Origin: Sanguibacter sp. HDW7
Lineage (GTDB): Bacteria > Actinomycetota > Actinomycetes > Actinomycetales > Cellulomonadaceae
Reading direction: 5' to 3'
NCBI RefSeq assembly: GCF_011300875.1
Contig: NZ_CP049862.1
Coordinates: 248,001-312,000 of the forward strand
DNA: 64,000 bases
Numbering within the stretch: the first letter of the stretch is position 1; each line of letters starts with the position of its first letter. Positions 1 through 9,700 of this stretch are shown here, piece after piece. The notes below the pieces were generated by a model. The model was not told the origin of the DNA, made no database searches, and saw nothing but the letters and a program-made list of their open reading frames with translations. Both the position numbers and the translations under genes were made by a program.

Positions 1-974
1 GGTTCGACACCGACCGAGGCTTCGGCTTCATCGCGCCCGAGGACGGGTCGGACGACATCTACGTCCACGCGTCCGAGCTCGTCGACGAGGGCGTGCGCGC
101 GCTCCGCGAGGGCCAGGAGGTCGAGTTCGAGGCCGGTGAGGGTGACCGCGGCCCGCAGGCCCGCAGCGTCCGCGTGACGGGCGAGGCCCCGGCGGCGTCG
201 CTCGGCGTGCTCGGCACGGTCGCCTGGTACGAGCCGGCGAAGGGCTACGGCTTCGCGACGCCCGACGGCACGAGCGACGAGATCTTCGTCCACAGCTCGT
301 CGATCGTCGGCGGTGGCGTCGTCCGCGAGGGCCAGCGCGTCGCGTTCCTCGTCGTGCCCGGCGAGAAGGGTCCGCAGGCGGACCACCTGCTCCCCCTCGG
401 CGACCAGCCTGTCGCGGCCGGCGGCCCCGGCAGCGACGATGCCAACGGCACCGTCTCCTGGTTCGACGGCGGCAAGGGCTTCGGCTTCATCACGCCCGAC
501 GACGGCGGGCCCGACGTGTTCGCGCACGTGCGCGAGCTGTCGCGGAACGTCGAGGAGCTCGGCGAGGGCGACCGCGTGAAGTTCGAGACCGTCGAGGGCG
601 ACAAGGGTCCGCAGGCGCGTCACATCGACGTCGTCGGCGGTGGCCGTCGTGGTGGCGGGCGCCCGCAGGGTCGCGGCGGCTTCGACCGTGGTCGTGGCAA
701 CGACCGTGGCTTCGACCGCGGCAACGACCGTGGGCGGGGCGGCGACCGTGACCGTGGCCGCTCGGGTGCTCCGGTGCGTGGTGGGTCGGGCGAGGTCGTG
801 CGCTTCGACCCCGACCGCGGCTTCGGCTTCATCCGTCCGGACGCCGGCGGCGAGGACCTCTTCGTCCACGTGTCCGTCGTGCGCGGAGGCGATCTCTTCG
901 AGGGCGACCGTGTGCGCTACCAGGTGCGTCAGAGCGACCGCGGCCCGCAGGCGGACCGCGTCGAGCTCGCCTGA
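1..974 (+). CDS. Multi-cold-shock-domain nucleic-acid-binding protein (5' partial)
   Basis: The reading frame is open from base 3, so the start lies to the left of the window. Four cold-shock domains are visible, each with an RNP1-like and an RNP2-like motif: RGFGFI/DIYVH (truncated first copy), KGYGFA/EIFVH, KGFGFI/DVFAH and RGFGFI/DLFVH. Domains 3 and 4 are separated by a 40-residue Arg/Gly/Asp-rich linker with RG and RGG-like repeats. A CspA-type protein has one domain of about 67 residues; an array of four with an RG linker is unusual and suggests an RNA-binding or RNA-chaperone protein of the cytoplasm. A strong terminator follows at once. The family assignment is secure; the partner RNA is unknown. 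Confidence 0.93.
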   Translation, partial: FDTDRGFGFIAPEDGSDDIYVHASELVDEGVRALREGQEVEFEAGEGDRGPQARSVRVTGEAPAASLGVLGTVAWYEPAKGYGFATPDGTSDEIFVHSSSIVGGGVVREGQRVAFLVVPGEKGPQADHLLPLGDQPVAAGGPGSDDANGTVSWFDGGKGFGFITPDDGGPDVFAHVRELSRNVEELGEGDRVKFETVEGDKGPQARHIDVVGGGRRGGGRPQGRGGFDRGRGNDRGFDRGNDRGRGGDRDRGRSGAPVRGGSGEVVRFDPDRGFGFIRPDAGGEDLFVHVSVVRGGDLFEGDRVRYQVRQSDRGPQADRVELA

Positions 975-992
975 GCCTCACTCCTGACCGGT

Positions 993-1031
993 CGAACGCC
1001 CGGGAGCGCCACGTGCGCTCCCGGGCGTTCG
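993..1031 (+). terminator. Rho-independent-type hairpin after the cold-shock gene
   Basis: A perfect 17-bp stem (993-1009 with 1015-1031) has a 5-nt CACGT loop and begins 18 nt after the stop codon. There is no long T tract, as is common in high-GC actinobacteria. Confidence 0.75.
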
Positions 1032-1064
1032 CACGTTCCGGCGGCGCCCGACGGCCGCGCCCCA

Positions 1065-1111
1065 CTCGATAGCGGATCCGTTCACGTGTGACGTACGGAT
1101 CCGCTATCGAG
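1065..1111. repeat. Palindromic repeat copy A
   Basis: A perfect 17-bp inverted repeat, CTCGATAGCGGATCCGT (1065-1081) against 1095-1111, has a 13-nt centre that contains CACGTG. Its core recurs in copy B at 1163-1213 and, as a single arm, at 40654-40682. It has no T tract, so a mobile or structural repeat is more likely than a terminator. Confidence 0.75.
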
Positions 1112-1162
1112 CGCCCGCACCCCGCACCCCGCGCCCCGCGCCCCCCGCCCCGCGCGCCCAGC

Positions 1163-1213
1163 GTTCCGATAGCCGATCGGGCCACCTGACGTGCACGGAT
1201 GGGCTATCGGAAC
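1163..1213. repeat. Palindromic repeat copy B
   Basis: A 12-bp inverted repeat, GTTCCGATAGCC (1163-1174) against 1202-1213, has a 27-nt centre. The right arm read on the minus strand (CGATAGCCCATCCGT) matches copy A (CGATAGCGGATCCGT) at 13 of 15 positions and continues into a similar CACGT stretch, so the two are members of one repeat family. Confidence 0.65.
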
Positions 1214-1254
1214 AGAGGGGTGGGTGGGGTGGAATAGATGCGTGGTCCGCAAGG

Positions 1255-1273
1255 TTGAGTGAGGCAGACTCAA
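1255..1273. promoter_or_regulatory. HAIR element 1 (HspR operator)
   Basis: TTGAGT-N7-ACTCAA matches the HspR-associated inverted repeat CTTGAGT-N7-ACTCAAG, with a perfect right half at 1268-1274 and one mismatch at the outer base on the left. The operon below encodes HspR, as expected for autorepression. Confidence 0.88.
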
Positions 1274-1316
1274 GTTTGAGCAGACGGGGTTGCATCCCCG
1301 ACAGTCAGAGCGCAGA

Positions 1317-1337
1317 CTTGAGTGCAACAGACTCAAC
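1317..1337. promoter_or_regulatory. HAIR element 2 (HspR operator)
   Basis: CTTGAGT (1317-1323), N7, ACTCAAC (1331-1337) lies 62 bp downstream of the first HAIR. The left half is perfect and the right half has one mismatch. It ends 30 bp before the dnaK start, so HspR bound here would overlie the promoter or transcript start. Confidence 0.88.
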
Positions 1338-1366
1338 CGCAGCAGCACAGCATGGAGGCAGCACAC

Positions 1367-3210
<1,844 letters not shown>

Positions 3211-3214
<4 letters not shown>

Positions 3215-3807
3215 CCGACTCCCCGTTCGAGTTCACCGACAAGCGTCGGGTCGACCCCGCGACGGGGCTGCCGCGTGAGGACGCGGCCGCCCCGGCCGGG
3301 GAGCCCGAGGTCGTCGTCCCGGACGACGCCTCCTCGCTCACCGACGGTTCCGTCGCCGGCGCCCCCGTGTCCGACGAGCTCGCCGCTGCGCAGGCGCTCG
3401 CGGCCGAGCGCCTCGACGACCTCCAGCGTGAGCGCGCGTCGTTCACGAACTACCGCAACCGGTCGCTGCGCGACCAGGAGGCGGCTCGGACGCGCGGCAT
3501 GGAGGACGTCCTCGGGGCGCTCCTGCCCGTGCTCGACGACGTCGACCGCGCCCGCCAGGCTGGCGAGCTCGAGGGGCCGTTCGCGGCCATCTCGGACAAG
3601 CTCGACGGCGTTCTCGGCAAGTTCGAGATCGAGCGCTTCGGCGCCGTCGGCGAGGAGTTCGACCCGACGGTGCACGACGCCCTCATGCACGAGGACTCGG
3701 CCGAGGCCACGACGACGACCGTGAAGTTCGTCATCGAGCCCGGCTACCGCATCGGCGAGAAGATCGTCCGCGCGGCGCGCGTCGCCGTCGTCGGACCCCA
3801 GCAGTAA
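3211..3807 (+). CDS. grpE: Nucleotide exchange factor GrpE
   Basis: The protein has 198 residues: an acidic, disordered N-terminus, a coiled-coil helix around [20 protein letters not shown], and the C-terminal beta domain with the GrpE signature ending in [21 protein letters not shown]. GrpE releases ADP from DnaK. The GTG start overlaps the dnaK stop by 4 bp (GTGA), so translation is probably coupled. It is co-transcribed within the HspR-controlled operon. Confidence 0.97.
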
Positions 3808-3881
3808 CCTCTCGGTCGCGGCGGGCCCCACCCGGGCCCGCCGCGACCGCACCCCACGTACAACAGCAAGGAAGGACCGCG

Positions 3882-4865
3882 TTGACCGGACAGGACTGGC
3901 TCGAGAAGGACTTCTACGCCGCGCTCGGCGTCCCGAAGGACGCTGACGGCGCCGCGATCAAGAAGGCGTACCGCAAGCTCGCGCGCCAGTACCACCCGGA
4001 CCAGAACGCCGGCGACCCCAAGGCGGAGGAGCGCTTCAAGGAGGTCGGCGAGGCCTACGCGGTGCTCTCCGACGCCGAGGAGCGCGAGAAGTACGACGCG
4101 ATCCGCGCGATGGGTGGCGGAGCACGCTTCGCCGCGGGCCCCGGCGGCGCGGGTGCGGGCGGCTTCGAGGACATGTTCGGCTCGATGTTCGGCGGCGCCG
4201 GCGGTCGCGGCGGTGGCCGTGCGGGCTTCGGCGGCGGAGGCGGCTTCGAGGACATCCTCGGCGGCCTCTTCAACGGCGGTGGCGGCGGCGCGGGCTTCCG
4301 CGCCGGTCCCCGGCCCCAGCAGGGCGCGGACCTCACGACGTCAGTGACGCTGCCGTTCCGGCAGGCCGTCACGGGCGACGAGGTCGCGCTCGACATCGAG
4401 CACCGCACCATCAAGACACGCATCCCCGCAGGCGTGCGCGACGGCCAGAAGATCCGTCTGCGCGGCAAGGGCCGCCCCGGCACGGGCGGCGGCGCGGCGG
4501 GCGACCTCCTCATCACGGTGAAGGTCGCACCCCACCCGGTGTTCTCGCTCGACGGCCACAACCTGCGCGTCACGCTGCCCGTGACGTTTGACGAGGCCGC
4601 CCTCGGTGCACAGCTCGAGGTTCCGACGCTCGACGGGGCGACGGTCAAGGTCAAGGTCGCGCCCGGCACGCCCTCGGGCCGTGTCCTGCGCGTCAAGGGC
4701 CGTGGCGTCCAGACGGCGAAGGCGACGGGCGACCTGCTCGTCACCGTGCAGGTCGTCGTCCCGCAGAACCTCTCGGCGGACGCGCGAGCGGCCGTCGAGG
4801 CGTTCCGTGACGCGACCGCGGGCACGGATGTCCGCGCCGACCTGATCTCGCGCGCGAGGGACTGA
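3882..4865 (+). CDS. dnaJ: J-domain co-chaperone DnaJ, type II (no zinc finger)
   Basis: The 327 residues begin with a J domain (about 8-75) with the HPD motif in YHPDQN, which stimulates DnaK ATPase. A long Gly/Phe-rich region (about 85-145) and the two C-terminal substrate-binding subdomains follow. There is not one cysteine in the protein, so the CxxCxGxG zinc-finger region of classical DnaJ (about 375-400 aa) is absent; the architecture is that of CbpA or type II J proteins. The TTG start is supported by AAGGAAGGA 7-13 nt upstream. It sits between grpE (74-bp gap) and hspR (6-bp gap). Confidence 0.95.
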   Translation: MTGQDWLEKDFYAALGVPKDADGAAIKKAYRKLARQYHPDQNAGDPKAEERFKEVGEAYAVLSDAEEREKYDAIRAMGGGARFAAGPGGAGAGGFEDMFGSMFGGAGGRGGGRAGFGGGGGFEDILGGLFNGGGGGAGFRAGPRPQQGADLTTSVTLPFRQAVTGDEVALDIEHRTIKTRIPAGVRDGQKIRLRGKGRPGTGGGAAGDLLITVKVAPHPVFSLDGHNLRVTLPVTFDEAALGAQLEVPTLDGATVKVKVAPGTPSGRVLRVKGRGVQTAKATGDLLVTVQVVVPQNLSADARAAVEAFRDATAGTDVRADLISRARD

Positions 4866-4871
4866 CCCGTC

Positions 4872-5276
4872 ATGGACGCCGCCGACGTTCCCGTGCTGCC
4901 GATCTCGCGAGCCGCCGAGCTCGCCGGCATGCACCCGCAGACGCTGCGTCAGTACGACCGCCTCGGGCTCGTCGTCCCCTCCCGCACCGTCGGGCGGGGG
5001 CGCCGCTACAGCGCGCGCGACGTCGAGCGGCTGCGGACCATCCAGCACCTCAGCCAGGACGAGGGCATCAACCTCGCGGGCATCCGCCGCATCCTCCACC
5101 TCGAGGACCAGGTGCGGCTGCTCCGCGGGCGCGTCGAGATGCTCGCGACGGCCCTCGACCCGGGTCACCGCATCTTCACCGCGGACGCGTCGGGCGACAT
5201 CGTCGCGGTGCCGCGCGGCAAGCACGTGCCGCAGGAGCGTGGCGGGACGCTCGTCGTGTGGCGGCCGCGGCGCTGA
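4872..5276 (+). CDS. hspR: MerR-type heat-shock repressor HspR
   Basis: The 134 residues begin with a MerR-like winged helix-turn-helix: PISRAAELAGMHPQTLRQYD followed by the wing RGRRYSARDVERL. The middle motif DEGINLAGIRRILHLE and the hydrophobic heptad region are typical of HspR. It is known to bind HAIR sequences, two of which lie in front of dnaK, and to need DnaK as co-repressor. It is the last gene of the operon, 6 bp after dnaJ. Confidence 0.96.
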   Translation: MDAADVPVLPISRAAELAGMHPQTLRQYDRLGLVVPSRTVGRGRRYSARDVERLRTIQHLSQDEGINLAGIRRILHLEDQVRLLRGRVEMLATALDPGHRIFTADASGDIVAVPRGKHVPQERGGTLVVWRPRR

Positions 5277-5312
5277 GCGCCGACCATTTCCGCAACACCG
5301 CCGTGCCTTAAA

Positions 5313-5332
5313 AACCGCAGGATTCCGCGGTT
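5313..5332. terminator. Short imperfect palindrome after hspR
   Basis: AACCGC (5313-5318) pairs with GCGGTT (5327-5332) around an 8-nt centre, 37 bp after the hspR stop. It could be a weak operon terminator or an operator for the next gene; it is too short to decide. Confidence 0.35.
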
Positions 5333-5429
5333 CTGATGAGCCTTACCTTCCTTTACGCAACTGGCCGGACGTGCCTACTCTCCTCGGTAGAGCCCCCGGA
5401 CGATCCGGGGCCGGACCAAGGAGGACCCG

Positions 5430-5729
5430 ATGGACGGAACCACCACCCTGCCCCACGTGAGCTCGTGCACGATCGAGGGCTGCTCGTACAACCACGACGG
5501 CTGCCACGCGGGCGCGATCACGGTCGCTGGCACCCCGGGCGACGCGTCGTGCGCGACGTTCATCCCGCTGTCGACGAAGGGCGGGCTCGCGCGCGTCGTG
5601 GCGTCGGTCGGCGCCTGCCAGCGCGCCGAGTGCTCGCACAACGACCACCTCGAGTGCACGGCGTCGTCGGTCCGCATCGGCGCGGGCTCGACGCACGAGG
5701 CCGACTGCCTCACGTACGAGCGCGTCTGA
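5430..5729 (+). CDS. DUF1540 cysteine-rich protein
   Basis: The 99 residues contain two copies of a Cys pattern: C-x4-C-x5-GCHAGAITV-x8-CATF and C-x4-CSHNDHLECTASSVRIG-x7-DCLTY. This is the DUF1540 signature, probably a small metal-binding module. The function is not established. ATG 5430 has AAGGAGG about 6 nt upstream. The gene stands alone between hspR and a strong terminator. The upstream stretch 5336-5354 (gatgagccttaccttcctt) faintly recalls one half of a DtxR/IdeR iron box, which I regard as weak. Confidence 0.85.
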   Translation: MDGTTTLPHVSSCTIEGCSYNHDGCHAGAITVAGTPGDASCATFIPLSTKGGLARVVASVGACQRAECSHNDHLECTASSVRIGAGSTHEADCLTYERV

Positions 5730-5763
5730 ACCTACTGCGCTCCCCACGCGGGGACGCTGCACC

Positions 5764-5802
5764 ACGAGAGGCCCGGGAACCTGTGGTTCCCGGGCCTCTC
5801 GT
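5764..5802. terminator. Terminator between DUF1540 gene and the leftward gene
   Basis: A perfect 18-bp stem (5764-5781 with 5785-5802) has a TGT loop. It probably serves the DUF1540 gene and, in reverse, the minus-strand gene that ends at 5908. Confidence 0.75.
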
Positions 5803-5907
5803 GTCCCCCGACGCTCGTGCGCCCCCTGGCGACGCACGAGCACCGACGCGACCCGCGTGCGCCGACCGTCCCCCCGGACCGGTCGGCGTCCACGCGTCGC
5901 GCCACGG

Positions 5908-6675
5908 CTAGAGGCTGAGACTCTCCACGAGGGAGGGGCACAGCGCTGGACTGTCGGGCAGCTGCTCGAGCCAGCTCCGGGCGGGCGACCGCAGCTGCGA
6001 CGCCTGCCCGGAGGCCGTGAACCGTTCAGCCGTCACGTGATCGACGCGCGTCCGCACGGCCGCGACCGTCGCCGGTCCGGTCGCGCGATCGACGAGCATC
6101 GCGAAGAGCCCTGGGCGCAGCTGCGCCGAGGGGTGACCCGTGCCGAGGACGTCGAGGAGGACGGACCCGACGATCGCTCCGGCACGAAACCTCGTGGTGG
6201 TCGACGACCCGTCGAGCCGCAGGTCGAGGACGAGCAGCGCGTGCGCGTCCCACGGCCTGGCGCCGTCGGGGGCGTCGTAGAGCTCCTGCATGCGTGCGAC
6301 GAGGTAGCCGCGCGTGCGCAGTCCCGTGACGGGGTCCGTGCAGCCCGTCTGGGGCTCGACCTCGGTGCCGGTGGCCCAGCCGATCGCGACCTCGCGGACG
6401 AGCTCGGGCTCGGCGGGGAGCCCGAGGGCGCGGAAGAGGCACATGAGGTCGTCGATCGTCTCGGACATTCCGGCGCCGACCGTGGCGCGCGCCTCGCCGA
6501 GCCGTCGGACGGCCTCGGTGGGGTCGGCGCCGCTGACGAAGGCCTCGACGACCGCCTCGGTGGAGGGGTGCGTCCAGTCGCCGGCGTGGCGCCAGACGGT
6601 GTCGAGGGCGCGGGCTCGCCACGCGTCGAGAAGGTGGAGCTCCTCGGCGTGCGCGTGCGGATCCAGATGCGTCAT
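5908..6675 (-). CDS. Degenerate GGDEF-like protein
   Basis: The 255-residue soluble protein has an alpha-helical N-terminal half and a C-terminal part that begins DPVTGLRTRGYLVARMQELY, the usual entry motif of GGDEF domains. Where the active-site GGDEF is expected the sequence reads RPGLFAMLV, so diguanylate cyclase activity is unlikely; a nucleotide-sensing or protein-binding role is possible. It starts at ATG 6675, 87 bp from the divergently oriented sigma-fusion gene, so the two may share a control region. I do not recognise a named family. Confidence 0.6.
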   Translation of the reverse strand: MTHLDPHAHAEELHLLDAWRARALDTVWRHAGDWTHPSTEAVVEAFVSGADPTEAVRRLGEARATVGAGMSETIDDLMCLFRALGLPAEPELVREVAIGWATGTEVEPQTGCTDPVTGLRTRGYLVARMQELYDAPDGARPWDAHALLVLDLRLDGSSTTTRFRAGAIVGSVLLDVLGTGHPSAQLRPGLFAMLVDRATGPATVAAVRTRVDHVTAERFTASGQASQLRSPARSWLEQLPDSPALCPSLVESLSL

Positions 6676-6762
6676 ACCCCATGAGAGGGGCGAGGTTCGC
6701 GGTCATGACGCGAAACCCGTAGCCTGCTTTTGTCAGAGCGGAACATACCGGGGGGTGGTGCC

Positions 6763-9700
6763 GTGAGCGACGACGTCGCGGTCGAGGACCACGTCCTGTC
6801 CGACGCAGAGCTCATCACTGCCGTGCGCAGGGGCGACACGGCCTCGTTCGGTGTGCTCTTCGCGCGGCACTCGGGCGCGGCGACGGCTGTTGCGCGACGA
6901 TATCTGCCGGCGTCCGACGCGGACGACGCGGTCGCGGGAGCCTTCGAGAAGGTCTTGGGCGTCCTGCGGGCGGGCAAGGGCCCGGACGTCGCGTTCCGCG
7001 CGTATCTCTTCACGGTCGTGCGTCGTCGCGCGGTGGAGATGCTCGAGCGCGGTCGGCGTGCGGCGCCGACGGACGACGATCACGTCTTCGAGTCGGCTGT
7101 CGGCCCGCTCGCGTCGTCGGAGGACCCGGCGCTCAAGGGATTCGAGGACAGGACGGTCGCGCGCGCGTTCCAGGCGTTGCCGGAGAGGTGGCGTTCGGTC
7201 CTCTGGTACACGGACATCGAGGGGCTTGCGCCGGCCGACGTCGCGCCGGCGCTCGGCATGACGCCGAACGCCGTGTCGGCGCTCGCGTACCGGGCGCGCG
7301 AGGGGCTGCGGCAGGCGTACCTGCAGGCGCACCTCGCGGACGTGGCGGACGACGACGCGTGCGCGCGCACGAACGCGCAGCTCGGCGCGTACGTGCGTGG
7401 AGGTCTGTCGCGACGTGAGTCGACGCGCGTCGAGGAGCATCTCGAGGACTGCGCACGGTGCCGTGCGGTCGCGCTCGAGCTCGGGGACCTCGCGGCGGGC
7501 ATGCGGGCGACTGTCGCGCCTCTCGTCGTGGGTCTGCTGGGGCTGGCCGCGCTGGGCGGGCTGCCGCTCGTGCTCGCGGGGGCCGGGGCGTCTGCTGCGG
7601 GTTCTGCGGGCAGTGCCGGTGGCTCTGGCACCGACGGACGGTCGACCGCGCGCCAGACGACGGTCGGTGCGGGGGCCGGGCTTGTGGCGGCGGGCTCCGC
7701 CCGGGGCGGCGGCGCCGTGATCGGGGTTGCGGGCGGTGCCGCTGCAGCGGTTGGTGGTGGTGCTGGCGCGGCTGCGGGGGCGAGTGCTGGCGCGGCTGCG
7801 GGTGGCGCTGTAGCCGCGGGCGTCGCGGCGGGCGCCGCGCGCCTCGGGCCGCGCTGGCTCGTCGGGGCGGCTGCGGGCGTCGCGGGACTGCTCGTCGCCG
7901 GCGGCCTCGCGATCGGCGCCGGTTGGTTCGACGACGACGCGCCTCCTGCGGCCGGCCCGTCGACGACGGGTGCGCCGTCCGTACCCGGGGGCGCGGGCGC
8001 GTCGACGCTCCCGAGCGAGGGGACGACGGAGCCCGGGGCGACGACAGGCCCGACGACGACCGCTCCGACGACGACGCCGACGGGTGACGCGAGCGTCCCG
8101 ACGACGCCCACGCAACGGCCGACGGCGGTGCCAACACGCCCGCCGACCGCCGCGCCGACTGCTGAACCGACGTCGCGTCCGACGGACCGACCCACGGCTG
8201 ACCCGACGTCGCGTCCGACGGACCGACCCACGGCTGACCCGACGTCGCGCCCCACCGCCGAACCGACCACGGCACCTCCCACCACCGCACCTCCCACGAC
8301 TCCGCCGATCGCGCCGCCGACGACGGCTCCTCCGACGACGGCACCGCCGACGACGGCACCGCCGACGACCCCGCCCGTCGTCGACCCGCCGGCGGTCGTG
8401 ACGCTCGGGACGAGCACGGTGCTCGTCTCGGGTGGTGCGGGCGTCGTCGACCTCCGGGTCCAGCGCCCGACGGTGCTCACGGCGCCGCTGTCCGTGCGCG
8501 TGACGCTCCCGGCCGCTGCCGAGTGGGACGGTGCCGTGCTCGCCACGTCAGGCGGGGCGGCGTCGGCCTGGGTGTGCGCGGCCGACACCCCGCGGACCGC
8601 GACCTGCACCCTCATGCCTGACGGCGTCGCCCGGCGCGCCGCCGAGCCCGTCGTGTTCCCGTCCGGTGTGCTCCGGTCGATCGAACGTGCGGCGGCGCCC
8701 CGCGTCGCGACGGTCACCGACACTCTCCCCTTCGCCGTGAGGCTCGCGGCGGGCGTCGTCGACCTCGGGTCGCTGCACGTCGAGGTGACGTACGGTGACG
8801 CCGACCCCGTCGCGGACACGGTGTCGCTCGGGCGCGCGCTCGCGGTGGAGCTCGACGCTGACACGGGGCAGGGCACCCTCGTCCTGCGGTCCACGAAGAC
8901 CGCCGGCACCGCAGCCACGACGACTCTCGACGTCACCAACCCCGGTCGTGCCCTCGACGCTGTGGTCGTCGAGATCGAGGTGCCGCAGTCGCTCACCGTC
9001 GTGGGCGAGGGTTGCGTCGGGTCGGCCCAGGCCGACGGGACGACGACTCTCCGGTGCACGTTCCCCACGCTCGCGGAGGGTGGGTCGCGCCCCATCGAGC
9101 TCACCGTCCAGGCGGTCGCGGGCGCGCCGCTCACCCTGACCCGGCTCCCGGTGACGCTCACGGCGACGGTCGGGGCGACGTCGCACGAGGTCGTCTCGGG
9201 CGTCGACGTCCAGATCGACACGGATCGCGCCGCGCTGCGCGACCGGTTCCAGGGCAGCTATCGCGCCTACGAGATCGGCGCGCCGACGATCCACTGCGCC
9301 GCGGGCGCGGGAACGTGCCTGCAGCAGGCCGCCGGCAATGTGAACAACGACGCGGTGAGCAACAGGGTCGTGCTCGACGGACAGGGAGAACGACCGTTCT
9401 CGACCTCGAGCCTCACGCTCCCCGCGGGCGCCCGCGTCGTCGGCGCGTACCTCACGTGGGGGGCGTCGTACGGCGACGGGAGGCGTCCTGCGGTGGTGCC
9501 GGGCGACGCCACGTCGCGTGGGCAGGGCGTGCTCACGGTCCCGGACGGCGTCGCTGTCCCCGTCGCGGGGGAGTCGCGGCTTGCCTCGACCGCCCTGGGC
9601 GGCCTGCTCCTGGGCGGACGAGACTACTTCCAGGCCACGGCGGACGTCACGGACAGTGTGCGTCAGGCTCTCGTGCGCGCATCCGGCGCGCACGACGGCG

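Larger units (their letters stand above)
975..1366. other. Intergenic regulatory region between cold-shock gene and dnaK
   Basis: These 392 bases hold no credible gene. They contain the terminator at 993-1031, two long inverted repeats (1065-1111 and 1163-1213), a C/G-rich low-complexity stretch at about 1114-1162, and two HAIR operators followed by the dnaK ribosome binding site GGAGG at 1354-1358. Confidence 0.8.

Noticed and set aside
5336-5354. Iron box upstream of the DUF1540 gene
   Set aside because: Only one half resembles the DtxR/IdeR consensus; the other half does not match, so it was not listed as a site.
8168-8250. Possible CRISPR-like array
   Set aside because: Units are contiguous without spacers and are in frame in a coding stalk, so this is a protein repeat.
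7080-9221. 713-codon minus-strand frame with many GGAVVGG repeats
   Set aside because: The repeats are the complement of the Pro/Thr stalk repeats of the sigma fusion, so it is not a gene of its own.
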